DNA from: Rhizobium favelukesii
GTDB taxonomy: Bacteria; Pseudomonadota; Alphaproteobacteria; Rhizobiales; Rhizobiaceae
Assembly (NCBI RefSeq): GCF_000577275.2
Contig: NZ_HG916855.1
Location: 1,116,001 to 1,180,000 of the forward strand
DNA length: 64,000 nt
Reading direction: 5' to 3'
The notes under the pieces are model-generated. The model was not told where the DNA came from, made no database searches, and saw only the letters and a program-made list of their open reading frames with translations. The first letter of the stretch is position 1, and every line of letters starts with the position of its first letter. Of this stretch, positions 1 through 9,999 are shown one piece after another. Both the position numbers and the translations under genes were made by a program.

Positions 1-394
1 TCGATATGCTGCACTGCAATGTAGTTAGTTTTGTGAGATCGTTCCGAAATTAGAAACATAATGCCTTCTGTGGACTCCATTACTTCTATTCGCCGCGAAA
101 TAACGAAACGACCGTGGATATGGAGGAAAATCGCAAGGTTATCGCCAACACTAAGATCGCAATTGCGACAGTTGCGACCCCCGTGTCAGACAAATTTGAC
201 GCAGCTGCGAAATACCACATCCCCGATACGGAGTGGTTCGCGCCCGGACCATTCCGGCGACAATGTGCCTAGGGTGCGGCTCCTGCAATGCGCATTGGCC
301 GTCTTGAACGAACGTTGCGGCGCCCTTCGCGTTACGACTTCGCTTTCTGTTTGAAACACCGGTTTGATATCTCGCTCGATCGGAAGGAACCCAT
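1..394. other. Upstream region without a supported gene
   Basis: No convincing gene is seen. A short frame of about 50 codons runs on the plus strand from an ATG at 120 to a TAG near 270, but it has no recognisable motif. The last 20 bases hold the ribosome binding site (AAGGAA) of the glycosyltransferase that starts at 395. Confidence 0.4.
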
Positions 395-1297
395 ATGCTG
401 GAGAAGCCATCTGACCCAAGGACATTCGGAACGTTCTGGTACGGAGGGCGCCTTGATGCGCTTGAGCAGGCGTGCGCTCATTCGTTTATCAGGCATGGCT
501 ACCGCCTTGTACTCTTTTCATATAAACCGATCGAAAATGCCCCCGATGGAGTGGAGCTGCGCAACGCGGCGGACCTTTTTCCAGAAGAATTGACGAAACG
601 CTTCCTGTTGAACGGCAAACCGCATCTGACGCCGTTTTCCAACCTGTTTCGCTACAAAATGATCAGGGACTGCGGTCTGGTGTGGACCGACCTCGACGTC
701 CTTATGATCAAAAGGCTTCCGGACGAACTGCCCGATGACATCGTCGTGCGAGAAGAGCAAGGCGGCCTGAACAACGCCGTCCTCTACATTAGATCACAGC
801 ACACCTTGGACAAGCTCATTGAACAATCCATGGCTGTTGCTGGCAGGAACCTCGTTTGGGGCCAGACCGGGCCGATTCTGCTGACGCAGGTTGTCAACGA
901 ACTTCACGAGAAAATCGAGACAACCAGCCACTCGGTCTTCTACCCGATTGAACATTATGACCTGTTTAAGATCTTCCTCAGGGAATTTGCCGACGAATGC
1001 AGGGAAAAGTGCCGCGGCGCCGCGACCATCCATCTGTTCAACAACATCCTTTCCAAGATGGGATACTGGAAGAACATGGCACCACCGGCCGGCAGTTTCT
1101 TCCACCAGAAGCTCGAAGAGACTGGAGGCCTTTCATTCTTTCGAGATATCTATCCGGAGAATGTGATGGTTCATATGACCGAAAATTACCGCATGCGGTT
1201 GTCCGGACAGGCGCTCGGCATCAAAGCGGTCATGGCGCAGTTGATACCCAGCATCGGCAGGACCTGGCGTCACTACCATCCCGCGCAGAACAGTTGA
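395..1297 (+). CDS. DxD-type glycosyltransferase (sugar-binding region family)
   Basis: The 300-residue protein has the layout of the OCH1/capsular-type glycosyltransferases whose DxD motif binds a metal-nucleotide sugar. Seen: a WYGG/L segment near residues 15-20, a region around 80-92 (SNLFRYKMI) ahead of the catalytic motif, and TDLD at 98-101 supplying D99 and D101. No signal peptide or membrane segment is seen, so it is likely cytoplasmic. The start at 395 has an AAGGAA ribosome site 6 bases upstream. An FkbM-type methyltransferase follows about 400 bp downstream on the same strand, a common pairing in surface polysaccharide loci. Donor and acceptor cannot be told. The family assignment is good; the role in capsule or lipopolysaccharide is inference. 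Confidence 0.8.
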   Translation: MLEKPSDPRTFGTFWYGGRLDALEQACAHSFIRHGYRLVLFSYKPIENAPDGVELRNAADLFPEELTKRFLLNGKPHLTPFSNLFRYKMIRDCGLVWTDLDVLMIKRLPDELPDDIVVREEQGGLNNAVLYIRSQHTLDKLIEQSMAVAGRNLVWGQTGPILLTQVVNELHEKIETTSHSVFYPIEHYDLFKIFLREFADECREKCRGAATIHLFNNILSKMGYWKNMAPPAGSFFHQKLEETGGLSFFRDIYPENVMVHMTENYRMRLSGQALGIKAVMAQLIPSIGRTWRHYHPAQNS

Positions 1298-1395
1298 CGG
1301 TGACCGTGCGCCGTCGTCTCGCCCTTCACGTCCGGTCGCGGACAGCTGTCGGATTTTTGCGGGCGTCATCATGCTCGACCAGAAGAGGGAAGCTA

Positions 1396-1521
1396 ATGAA
1401 CGCGATTGAATATCAGGCAGGCATGAACATCGATGACATGATCGGCGTCGCTGACGTTCGCGCTCACTTCGAACGGCTCGCTCGGGCCTGTTTGGGCCAA
1501 CACTCAGCGGGCACGGGCTGA
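1396..1521 (+). CDS. Possible small protein, unknown
   Basis: A 41-codon frame starts at ATG 1396 after a GGGAAG purine stretch and ends at TGA 1521, between the glycosyltransferase and the FkbM gene. The peptide begins MNAIEYQAGMNIDDMIGVAD and has no recognisable domain. It could be chance, or the remnant of a longer gene; the same frame is open upstream inside the glycosyltransferase. Confidence 0.22.
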   Translation: MNAIEYQAGMNIDDMIGVADVRAHFERLARACLGQHSAGTG

Positions 1522-1713
1522 CGGGTCGGCAGCATGCATACTGCTCCAATACAGCCGCTGGACAAACCGGAACGGGAAGGGTCATCCGCAAGGGTTGCTT
1601 TCGTGGCTGACAGCAGGTGCCTTTCTGTCCCCTGCGACCACCCGCGGACGGTCATTGATGTGAAAAGACTACGCGACGATAATGTCGCTCAACGCGTAAA
1701 ACGGATAGGCAAT

Positions 1714-2547
1714 ATGCTGGACGCAAGAAAGTTTGCACTTTCGAGTATGGCGATGATCTTCAACAGATTGCACCAGAACAAGAATTTGCAGAAAGCAGTA
1801 TTCAATGCAATTCGCCTCAACAGGCCAGAGGTCGCTGACCTCATATTGGATGATGACGTCAGCTTTATCAGCTATTGCCTGTCACGGCGGGATTGGTCGA
1901 GAGCACAGATTTTACAGGACCTGTGGGTTTGCTACGAGTTATCCGAGAAACGAGATGGCTTTTTCGTCGAGTTCGGCTCGACGAATGGTCTGAAAAATAG
2001 CAATACTTGGTTGCTTGAGAAGCAATTCGGCTGGTCCGGTATCCTCGCTGAACCCAACCCTATTTGGCATCCGGAGTTGGCCGCAAATAGAAATGTCTCT
2101 ATCGACCATCGGTGCGTCTCATCTCAATCCCATAACACGGTCACCTTTATAGCCACCGACGACGTCGACCCGGAACTGAGTTCAATTGCCGATTTTTCTC
2201 AAGGGGATCATTTCTCCGAGGTGCGCAGAACGGGAAGGCAAATACAGGTAGAGACAATTTCGCTGGACGATTTGCTGGAAACTCACCATGCGCCACCTGT
2301 GGTGGATTATCTGTCGATCGATACGGAAGGCAGCGAACTCGATATTTTGTCCGCCTTCAGCTTTGACCGCAGGTTCGACCTGATATCGGTAGAGAACAAT
2401 CCTAAGACAGAAGCCGCGATACAGAAATTGTTGGAGAGCAAGGGATATCGCCGCGTCTTCGAGCAATTCTCGCAGTGGGATGGCTGGTACACATCTGCCA
2501 GGCTGCGCGACGGACGGAAAAAGGAAGTCGTCGCCCCGGCGTCGTAA
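1714..2547 (+). CDS. FkbM family methyltransferase
   Basis: A SAM-dependent methyltransferase of the FkbM family, which usually O-methylates sugars or polyketides. Seen: the motif-I-like FFVEFGSTNGLKNSNT, the ILAEPNP acidic loop that contacts the SAM ribose, and the family signature DYLSIDTEGSELDIL near the C-terminus. The frame is open back to ATG 1534, but homology starts only around the RAQILQDLWV segment. ATG 1714, with a weak GGATAGG site, is chosen; GTG 1660 and ATG 1534 remain possible. Together with the upstream glycosyltransferase it probably modifies an exported glycan. No membrane segments are seen. Confidence 0.82.
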   Translation: MLDARKFALSSMAMIFNRLHQNKNLQKAVFNAIRLNRPEVADLILDDDVSFISYCLSRRDWSRAQILQDLWVCYELSEKRDGFFVEFGSTNGLKNSNTWLLEKQFGWSGILAEPNPIWHPELAANRNVSIDHRCVSSQSHNTVTFIATDDVDPELSSIADFSQGDHFSEVRRTGRQIQVETISLDDLLETHHAPPVVDYLSIDTEGSELDILSAFSFDRRFDLISVENNPKTEAAIQKLLESKGYRRVFEQFSQWDGWYTSARLRDGRKKEVVAPAS

Positions 2548-2843
2548 CGGCGTTCTGATCGTGAATGGGATTGGTCTTGTTCGCGCACGGGTGGCGCGGC
2601 TTGTTGGCTTTGGCTGCAGGAGGCTCGCTACACCGTCGGGCCGGCAAGGGGTCTCTTGCTCTCGTCCTTCTCGGCGCGAGGGGATGGCAAGCGGCAGGAG
2701 ATCTCGCGCCAGCCATTGTTGCAGGTTGCCGTTGCGCGTCTGCATAGCCCTCTCATTTTCGAACGGATACCAGAAGCGGCGGTTGAAAAACATCGACTTG
2801 CAAGCGTGTGACCTTGCCGCGCGTCCCCGAAAAGCCCATTGCT

Positions 2844-4151
2844 CTATCCCGGTTCAGAGGGGCGTCGAGCAATTTCGACAGGCGTCTTCATGATGATCTC
2901 GCGATGCGGGAAGGGAACCGAAATCCCCGCTTGCTTGAAGGCGTCCCACAACGCCATGAGTACCTCGCCGCGAATGTTGGTCAGCCCGTTGCTCGGATCA
3001 GAAATCCAGAACCTCAGCTTGAAATCGAGCGAAGAGGATCCGAAGGCCGTCATCCAGCACACCGGCGCGGAATAGGTGTTGGCGATGCGAGGAATGCTCT
3101 TTGCCGTTTCTATTGCGATGCGCACGACATCATGCGGGTCGCTGTCGTAGGACGTTCCAAAATCGACTTCGATACGGACGTAGTCGCTGGAGAACGACCA
3201 GTTCACCACTTGCTGCGAGATAAAGTCCTCATTCGGTATAAGATATTCTTTGCCGTCTCTGGTAATCACCGAGACGAAACGGGAGCGCAGATCCCTGATC
3301 GAGCCGAACGTTTCGCCGAGTGAGATCGTGTCGCCTGGCTTGATGGACTTGTCGAGCAGGATGATGACACCGGAGATGAAATTGGACACGACCTTTTGTA
3401 AACCGAACCCGACACCGACGCCCACCGCACCCGAAAACACCGTCAGGGCGGTAAGGTCGATTCCCGTGGTCGATAGTGTGATCGCCCCTGCCAATATGAT
3501 CAAACCGATCTTGATGAGCTTGCTGATGAGTACCTTGAACGAGGGCGAAAGGTCGGTGGACCGCTGAACCCAATGAGAAGAAACGTTTCCAACCAGTACG
3601 GCGAGCCAAATCAGGGCAACCGCCAGAACGATCGCTTCCATGATCAAGAGCAGTGAGAATCTTACGGCACCGATTTTCACCGCAGCGCTGTCGAGACCCG
3701 CAATGACCGGGCCATCGAGCCCAACCGTGTAAAGGGCGATGTAGCACCAGCTTCCAATCGCAACGACGCGTGCGAGCGTCTGATTGCGAATGATCCTCGT
3801 CAGCACCGCTACGACGAACCATGCAGCCGTGAGTGCCAGCGCCGTTGTGATAAGCCATCGATGGGAGGGCCACGCATAGCGCGATAGCAAGCCTTCCACG
3901 AGCCACAACCATACGATCAGGAAGAGCCAACGCAAGCGTCTAAGGAAGGCGACAATAACGCGCAGCAGGTCCGGGTTTCCCCTGATCTTGCGCGCTCGCG
4001 CTTCGAAGATTGGCTCTACGCGTTTTGCAGCGAATGTCGAAAGCAGGAAGCCCAGAACCATCAACCCGCACTGGTAGAGTGTCCATGCATTTAGAAGAAC
4101 CGTCCGGACCCAAACCTCAGCTTCTCTGAAGACCTCTTCGAAACCCACCAC
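2844..4151 (-). CDS. Mechanosensitive ion channel, MscS family
   Basis: A 435-residue inner-membrane protein of the small-conductance mechanosensitive channel family, which releases solutes on osmotic downshift. Seen: five or six hydrophobic helices between about residues 15 and 250, then the glycine/alanine-rich pore helix (TVFSGAVGVGVGFGLQKVVSNFISG), then the cytoplasmic beta domain with the family signature GDTISLGETFGSIRDLRSRFVSV. The C-terminus ends in a short basic tail. The extended N-terminal membrane part resembles YbdG/YnaI-like members rather than minimal MscS. It stands alone, convergent with the FkbM gene. Confidence 0.9.
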   Translation of the reverse strand: MVGFEEVFREAEVWVRTVLLNAWTLYQCGLMVLGFLLSTFAAKRVEPIFEARARKIRGNPDLLRVIVAFLRRLRWLFLIVWLWLVEGLLSRYAWPSHRWLITTALALTAAWFVVAVLTRIIRNQTLARVVAIGSWCYIALYTVGLDGPVIAGLDSAAVKIGAVRFSLLLIMEAIVLAVALIWLAVLVGNVSSHWVQRSTDLSPSFKVLISKLIKIGLIILAGAITLSTTGIDLTALTVFSGAVGVGVGFGLQKVVSNFISGVIILLDKSIKPGDTISLGETFGSIRDLRSRFVSVITRDGKEYLIPNEDFISQQVVNWSFSSDYVRIEVDFGTSYDSDPHDVVRIAIETAKSIPRIANTYSAPVCWMTAFGSSSLDFKLRFWISDPSNGLTNIRGEVLMALWDAFKQAGISVPFPHREIIMKTPVEIARRPSEPG

Positions 4152-4384
4152 TACTCCCCTTATACCAGTGCTTTCAGATTCCTGGGCACCGCTGATTTTC
4201 CGATCTGAATCGGAGCATCTGCGCCGCTGCGGCTCTAGCAGGCATTGTTGGGCAATCCCTAAAGCCTTCAGATGCCGCGGAAAAGAAGGATGCGCCGCTA
4301 CCGTCGCGACTGATGAGCCGTGTCATCCTCCATTGGTCCGCCGACGCCAACGAGGAAACCACCGGCTTATGCCGCTGTGGTTGG

Positions 4385-4627
4385 TCAGGAAAATGAACGC
4401 GTAGCGGCTGGAACGGTACCCTGAATAGCTCGGCGATTCTTATTGACTGGTTTGTAAAGCAGTGTGTCGACCGGCACATATCCGAAGTGCTTTCGACGTT
4501 TGCCGGCCAAGGCACCACGATCTGTGACACCTTCCCTGAACAATTTCATCAACAGTCGCGCCGCCACATCGGACTGTTGACTGTTCGTGGCTGTGAGCTG
4601 TCCGGTGTACCCAGCCTCATTTAGCAC
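4385..4627 (-). CDS. Small hypothetical protein
   Basis: An 80-codon frame with an AAAGGGTG ribosome-site-like stretch 4-5 bases before ATG 4627. The product begins MLNEAGYTGQLTATNSQQSD and is basic in its second half. No domain is recognised. It lies upstream of, and on the opposite strand from, another weak frame, in an otherwise empty region. Confidence 0.35.
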   Translation of the reverse strand: MLNEAGYTGQLTATNSQQSDVAARLLMKLFREGVTDRGALAGKRRKHFGYVPVDTLLYKPVNKNRRAIQGTVPAATRSFS

Positions 4628-4735
4628 CCTTTGGATAAACGCTGTCTCTTCCTTTGCTTGGCCGGATTTCTTTTGACTGTAAGGAATCTTGCCTCCTTTC
4701 CGACGGTCCGATATATGCCGCTACGCTGGGTTTGC

Positions 4736-5011
4736 CTATTTTCGCGAGCTTTGCTGGCTGCTGAACTGACAAGCAGCGAGGGCAGATATGGCTCGATGGA
4801 CGATCTGAGCGGAATCGACCGCGTTATTGCCAGCAACATGACGGCAATGGGCCTGCACGATGCGCCCGATTTCGTCCAATCTCTGTTGCATGATACCGTC
4901 GTCAGCCGCGACGGATTCTTTCGACCTAGATCTCAGCTGCGACGAGAGTTGTTGAAGAACTGCAAGGCGCTCGTCTACATTCATCTCGGTAATTTTGCGC
5001 AGATGATCCAT
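4736..5011 (-). CDS. Small hypothetical protein
   Basis: A 91-codon frame starting at ATG 5011 after a GGAG site. The predicted product is largely helical and polar (begins MDHLRKITEMNVDERLAVLQ), more protein-like than neighbouring frames. Two small frames (4385-4627 and this one) share a strand and may be relics of one locus. No domain is recognised. Confidence 0.38.
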   Translation of the reverse strand: MDHLRKITEMNVDERLAVLQQLSSQLRSRSKESVAADDGIMQQRLDEIGRIVQAHCRHVAGNNAVDSAQIVHRAISALAACQFSSQQSSRK

Positions 5012-6173
5012 CGTATTGTCTCCAGCTTGAGCAGGGAGATGTCCGATCGGATCCAGAAGAAATGCCTATGTCCGTCGGGTGCAGACCCGTATTAACAAGT
5101 GGCGTTGATCCAAGAGCAATACAATATGAGGCGCGCGAAATACCCGCAGGGTCCACCACCATGGGCCGAACTGACCAATGTAACGACCATTGCACTCGGG
5201 TGAGGGCGTGTTTGCTTCAGAGATTCAGGACCGCCGACCTCGGCGTATCGAGGAAGGTTGTGTCACGCTTCCCAGGAGGCTTCTGGCATAGAGAGTTACT
5301 CAGTCTGCGCCCGTGGGCGCGTTTGAATTTGCGGGTAAAAGGAACAGCCGAACAGGGGAAGCCAGATAAAGTACATAGCGCTCGGCCGCATCCGCCAGCG
5401 CCAGCGCTGCCTCCCCCTCGCGCCATCCTGCATTTGTTGCTGAGATCACAATCGTTCCGGGCGATCTTATCATTACACAACAACACTCTGCGTCGCGGCG
5501 CGGACCACCAACATGGAAACTAGGTGACGTAATTTATTGCATATTTTGTCTCCATGCGTCAGGAACGGTATCCGTGCGCCACGCCGTGAATAACGACCGA
5601 CTTATCATGCCCGCCGGATAGAGCTTGCCCAGAATTTCCGACTATATTTGACGATGGATGTCGGAGGACATGATGTCGTCCTTTCGGTAGCGGCAAGCGT
5701 GTGTGGACCCTGATCAGCAGCGCCCTGAAACGTGCTGCCGAAGTCGAGAAGAAGCGCCTTCGGATGGCGCTAAGCAGGTTATTAATACGAGTTGTCTCAT
5801 ATGCCTCTGAACGCTTTGGCCGCCCGACGCGCATTCGTTTTGACTGCTCTAGCGTATGAGCGCACAGTGCCGGCTTCGGGAAGCTGTTGGAAGCGACGGT
5901 TCGAAGGACGCTGCCGCTAATCTCTCGCAACGATTGAAGATAACGGCCTGCGAGCCGAGGTGGAGCGCGCGCTACGAAGGCATGTAACTTTTTGATGCGA
6001 CCTGTTCTCATCTAGGCAAGTGGCCGCTTGTGATCGCGGATGTCGTGTGCAGGAACATTGTTTATGACATCGGACGGATCTCTGATCCCGATGCTGCGTT
6101 TTCCAATTGCTATCTGGGCCGGTTGCCAACCTGATCCAGGCCGCCGCCGTCTCGCCCTGGATACTGAAGGGTC

Positions 6174-6485
6174 ATGGACGCCATGGAAAACGATCACTGG
6201 ATCGTCGACGATTTCGGAATGCACTCCGAAATGCGCGACGGAACGTTCGAAATAGAAGCGCACAGACTTGCCGAACTGACGTCTGTTGATGACCGGGATA
6301 TTCTGTATTGGCCTGTGTATATCGCCAGCGAAACCCGATTCGACATAGAGCGCTTTCTCGAAGCCTATGAGGAGGCGCTTGTGAAGCACGCAGGCAGATA
6401 CGCGGCGGTCATGAATCCGTCCCTTCTGGCCGAGAGCGCGGAGGCGGCTCGCGACATCTGGGGAGAACGTCCCGTTTGCGGGTAG
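6174..6485 (+). CDS. Small hypothetical protein upstream of transglutaminase
   Basis: A 103-residue acidic protein (start 6174, or ATG 6183 three codons later) ending 8 bases before the start of the transglutaminase-like gene at 6494, so probably co-transcribed with it. The middle is a mix of acidic and aromatic residues and the C-terminal half is helical. No known domain is recognised. Tight spacing and codon-like composition support a real gene. Confidence 0.55.
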   Translation: MDAMENDHWIVDDFGMHSEMRDGTFEIEAHRLAELTSVDDRDILYWPVYIASETRFDIERFLEAYEEALVKHAGRYAAVMNPSLLAESAEAARDIWGERPVCG

Positions 6486-6493
6486 GCGCGACC

Positions 6494-7366
6494 ATGAGCA
6501 TCTTCTCCGTTCGTCACGTCACCTCCTATCGCTATTTCCGCGAAGTTGCTTTTGGCGAGCACCGGGTGATGTTTCGGCCCCGCGACAGCTTTGATCAACG
6601 GCTTATCGACACATCCCTGGCGATCGACCCGGAGCCGCATCGTGTGCGATGGATTCATGATGCTTTCGGCAACTGTGTCGCGCTCGTCGATATTGCATCT
6701 TCGGCCCGCGAGCTGCGTTTCGAAACCCGGATCACGCTCGATCATACGCCTCAACTCGCACTCGATTTCCAGATTGATAGTGCCGCCTTGACCTACCCGT
6801 TTTCCTACGATGCGGACGAGGTTCCCGATCTCGCGCCGGCAATTCAGCGTCACTACCGCGATTCTGACGACGAGATCGGACGTTGGGCCCGCCAGTTTGT
6901 CCGTTACGGCCAGCCGACGGAAACTGGCCATCTGCTGATGACACTCTGTTATGCCATCAGCGAGAGCTTTTCCTATCGCCGCCGCCTTGAACACGGAACA
7001 CAGACGCCGGTTCAGACCCTCTCGCTGCGTTCAGGATCCTGTCGCGATTTTGCATTGCTGATGATGGAGGCGGTCCGCTCGCTGGGACTCGCCGCGCGCT
7101 TCGTTACCGGCTACATCTACGTCGCCGACCGCGATGGCAGCACCACGCTTGGAGGAGGCTCCACACATGCCTGGTGCCAGGTCTATCTTCCCGGCGCAGG
7201 CTGGACCGAGTTCGATCCGACGAACGGCATCGTCGGCAATCGCGATCTTATTCGCGTGGCCGTCGCACGTGACCCCCGCCAGGCGGTTCCGTTGAGCGGC
7301 AGCTATGATGGCAGCGTTTCCGACTTCGATGGCATGACGGTGCAGGTCAACGTTACGACCCAATGA
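6494..7366 (+). CDS. Transglutaminase-like family protein
   Basis: A 290-residue protein with the N-terminal beta domain (residues 1-95) and transglutaminase/protease core typical of the bacterial transglutaminase-like proteins. The full papain-like triad is seen: C183 in RSGSCRDFA, H225 in GGSTHAWCQVYL, D241 in EFDPTNG. Bacterial members act as proteases or amidases, or as cross-linkers in peptide maturation; the substrate is unknown. Start 6494 (MSIFSVRHVTSYRY) is chosen over 6476 because family homology begins there. It is followed after about 100 bp by a second, more divergent transglutaminase-like gene, a pairing seen in many alphaproteobacteria. No signal peptide is seen. Confidence 0.85.
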   Translation: MSIFSVRHVTSYRYFREVAFGEHRVMFRPRDSFDQRLIDTSLAIDPEPHRVRWIHDAFGNCVALVDIASSARELRFETRITLDHTPQLALDFQIDSAALTYPFSYDADEVPDLAPAIQRHYRDSDDEIGRWARQFVRYGQPTETGHLLMTLCYAISESFSYRRRLEHGTQTPVQTLSLRSGSCRDFALLMMEAVRSLGLAARFVTGYIYVADRDGSTTLGGGSTHAWCQVYLPGAGWTEFDPTNGIVGNRDLIRVAVARDPRQAVPLSGSYDGSVSDFDGMTVQVNVTTQ

Positions 7367-7462
7367 ACTGCAACGGGGGCAAACTCACGGAACTCCACAG
7401 TGCCGTCTACGTTTGGCAATTGCGTTCCGTGCATGACCGATCTCTCCAATAAGGAATATAGG

Positions 7463-8275
7463 ATGAAAATACATGCCGGATTCCATATAGGCTACGAGTG
7501 TACACAGCCGACCCCGATGCTGATGGCGTTGAACATTCATCCCTCCCGTCGTGTCGATCTTCTCAGCGATCAGATACTGACCTTCGACAGGCAAATCGAG
7601 GCTTGGTACTATACCGATGTGTTCGGCAATGCCTGCAGCCGCATTGTCGCTCCGCCGGGGCTGACGACGATTTCCACGGAGTTCGAGATTTATGATAGTG
7701 GGCAGCCGGATATCGTCCCGGAAGGCGCCTTTCAGCATGCGATCAACGACTTGCCGAACGAGGTGCTGGTCTTCCTGCTCGGTAGCCGCTATTGCGATAC
7801 TGACAGGCTCGCTGATTTTGCCTGGGGACGTTTCTCGTCGACGCCACTCGGATGGCGGCGCGTGCAGGCTATCTGCGACTTCGTCCACAATCACATCAAT
7901 TTCAATTACCTGAAAGCCGATCCGCTCCGAACGGCATATGGCGGGTTCACCGACAGGACTGGTGTCTGCCGGGATTTTGCGCATCTTGCCATTACGCTGT
8001 GCCGTTGCATGAACATCCCGGCGCGATATTGTACAGGCTATCTCGGAGATATCGGCGTGCCGGCCGATCCCAATCCGATGGACTTCAGCGCTTGGTTTCA
8101 GGTCTATCTCGGCGGTCACTGGCATACGGTGGACGCGCGGCATAATACGCCGCGCATCGGACGTATCCTTATGGCGACCGGGCGCGACGCGACGGATGTG
8201 GCCCTGTCGACGGCGTTCGGGCCGGCAAAGCTTTCCCGTTTCGAGGTGATCACCGAGGAAGTGCAGCAAGGCTGA
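7463..8275 (+). CDS. Transglutaminase-like protein, catalytic His not conserved
   Basis: A 270-residue transglutaminase-like protein of the type beginning MKIHAGFHIGYEC. Seen: the nucleophile Cys at C169 in DRTGVCRDFAH and the Asp at D224 in TVDARHN. The strand that normally carries the catalytic His reads MDFSAWFQVYL, so Ser209 takes the position that is His in the neighbouring paralogue (THAWCQVYL). The protein may therefore be non-catalytic, or may use another base; this variant could be the rule in its subfamily. Start 7463 has an AAGGA site 8-10 bases upstream. Probably in one operon with the gene at 6494. Confidence 0.82.
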   Translation: MKIHAGFHIGYECTQPTPMLMALNIHPSRRVDLLSDQILTFDRQIEAWYYTDVFGNACSRIVAPPGLTTISTEFEIYDSGQPDIVPEGAFQHAINDLPNEVLVFLLGSRYCDTDRLADFAWGRFSSTPLGWRRVQAICDFVHNHINFNYLKADPLRTAYGGFTDRTGVCRDFAHLAITLCRCMNIPARYCTGYLGDIGVPADPNPMDFSAWFQVYLGGHWHTVDARHNTPRIGRILMATGRDATDVALSTAFGPAKLSRFEVITEEVQQG

Positions 8276-9022
8276 TCTGCTGTACACGTCGGAGACGCAC
8301 ATCACGCTTCCGACGAGTGGCCACCGGATTCGCCGCGAGGCGAATGATTCGATTGGGCAGTTCGATACGGAACGGACCCGAAGGCAGCCCTCTGGAAATT
8401 CGCGTCAAGCAGAAGTCGAGACTCTATGGAAAGCAAAGAGACGACGGTGCCGTGGCGTGAGAGGCAACCGGCTTGAAAGCCTACCGCGAGCTATTTCGCG
8501 CACTTTATCGAAGCAGGTATTCAGGACCACGCGCATCGGCGTCTGCGACACGCCGATGCGACGGTTGTCATCCTGCACGATCTTGTCGTCCCTGCAGGAT
8601 GCGTTTCATCGATGTCGGGCAATGCGAACGGGACCGAGAAATGTACGATGGTGCTCATGATGTGCGCTGACATGGCGACAGACTCCAAGTGAAGGCTGTG
8701 AACCGCTGCGGATACAAGCCTTCATCCGGCCGGTGGTATCGGGCATTGCCAATCGGAATTCGGAAGGTGGCGATCAAGGGTTTTAGATGCCCCAAGCAGC
8801 CTTATGGCCAAAATGACGATTGGACCACATTGCGTTCAAATTAACCTGACAAGTACGAAACTGGAAAAACAAAAGATATAAACTTACAATTTGTCGCTAT
8901 GGGTAGAAATTAATTGGAAGATCTGCGAATAAAACAAAATAATAAATAAAATTTAAACCTAAATTACTTTAGTGTGTTATTGTGATGTTGCGCAATATTG
9001 CGTGTTTTCACTCAGATTGGAT
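8276..9022. other. Non-coding region with very AT-rich 3' part
   Basis: No supported gene. From about 8850 to 8990 the sequence becomes strongly AT-rich, with runs such as aataaataaaatttaaacc, directly before the small membrane protein gene at 9023. This fits a promoter or nucleoid-protein binding region. The 8276-8800 part has only unconvincing frames. Confidence 0.4.
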
Positions 9023-9379
9023 ATGGACATGCGAGACATGACCTGGCTTCGCCCCGGCCTATGGGGAGCGTTATGCGGCGCGGTCGCACTTGCGATCGTC
9101 GGCTTCACATGGGGCGGGTGGGTGACCAATGGCAGTGCTCAAAAAGCCGCCGGGATCGAGCGAACCTCGGCCATCGCGGCTGCGCTGACGCCCTATTGCC
9201 TCGAGCGGGCGAAAACGGATCCGGCTTCGGCAGAGATCATGGCCGCACTCAAAGCAGCCGGCACATACGGGCGTAGCGACGTTATCAAGAAGGCAGGCTG
9301 GGCAACGCCGCTTGGCAGCAGCGAGCCAAATGCAGACCTTGCGCAGGCATGCCAGATTGCGCTTGGAAGCGCTGGCTAA
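9023..9379 (+). CDS. Small membrane-anchored hypothetical protein
   Basis: A 118-residue product from ATG 9023 with one N-terminal hydrophobic helix (about residues 8-28, LWGALCGAVALAIVGFTWGG) followed by a soluble, alanine-rich domain containing two cysteines (in PYCLERAK and AQACQIA) that could form a disulfide outside the membrane. It resembles short rhizobial proteins of unknown function. The earlier ATG 8972 gives an unlikely Cys-rich leader. It is preceded by an AT-rich region. Confidence 0.6.
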   Translation: MDMRDMTWLRPGLWGALCGAVALAIVGFTWGGWVTNGSAQKAAGIERTSAIAAALTPYCLERAKTDPASAEIMAALKAAGTYGRSDVIKKAGWATPLGSSEPNADLAQACQIALGSAG

Positions 9380-9482
9380 TTTCATAGCCTTGGAAGGATC
9401 GCGGAGCTTGAATGGAAGGCGTCATGCCACGAGCGCAAAACGGTCCGGTCGCGATCAGTCAAACAGGATCGACGGATGACCG

Positions 9483-9755
9483 ATGCTCAAGGATAAAATC
9501 ACCAAACCGGCCTCTTTCGGCAGGAATCGTAGTGCTAATGAAAACCGTCCGATAGCGAGCCCATCAGCTGAGGAATTGATTGTTCAAGCTTCAGACGCTC
9601 GTGCAACGTTGCGCAGCGGACACGGCGACATACCAGAGGATGTCGCGGCGGAGGGGAAGCTGCCGACCGACGAGCTCCCAACGATGAAGGAGCTTGAATT
9701 GGCGCGGGATGTTCATAACAGGAAAGTTGCCTTCAAGGACACCGATCGGCGATGA
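9483..9755 (+). CDS. Small hydrophilic hypothetical protein
   Basis: A 90-residue polar protein, rich in Glu, Asp, Lys and Arg, without membrane segments and probably partly disordered. The start at ATG 9483 has no strong ribosome site. No domain is recognised. It lies 100 bp after the small membrane protein and just before insertion-sequence remnants. Confidence 0.42.
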   Translation: MLKDKITKPASFGRNRSANENRPIASPSAEELIVQASDARATLRSGHGDIPEDVAAEGKLPTDELPTMKELELARDVHNRKVAFKDTDRR

Positions 9756-9999
9756 TTCACCATGGCGTTCAACTTGGACCCTGAGGCTGCCGCGCGGAGG
9801 GCGGCATAGCCAAGGCCCATTTGGAGACGAGCGCTATGGTTGACCCTGATCGCGATGGGCTGGCTTAGATAGCGCCAAAGTTGCTGCCGACGCCCAGTAT
9901 CGGCGTTCAACGACTCATTTCATCAGCCCCGCCGCCCTCAAAGCCGGCTCGATTGTCTTCTGGATTCCGGAGGAATGGGCTTCGCCGGGAGCGGAGGAA

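Larger units (their letters stand above)
4152..6173. other. Long gene-poor stretch
   Basis: About 2 kb with no recognisable gene. Only two small minus-strand frames (4385-4627 and 4736-5011) have a plausible ribosome site and protein-like composition. From 5012 to 6173 the frames overlap on both strands with no homology that I can see. It may be decayed DNA. Confidence 0.45.

Noticed and set aside
4631..5095. 154-codon plus-strand ORF with a hydrophobic start
   Set aside because: No ribosome site or family similarity; a more protein-like minus-strand frame overlaps it. Kept only as part of the gap.
5640..5860. Possible small gene with a helical C-terminus (KRAAEVEKKRLRMALSR)
   Set aside because: No in-frame start codon before a stop, and no homology.
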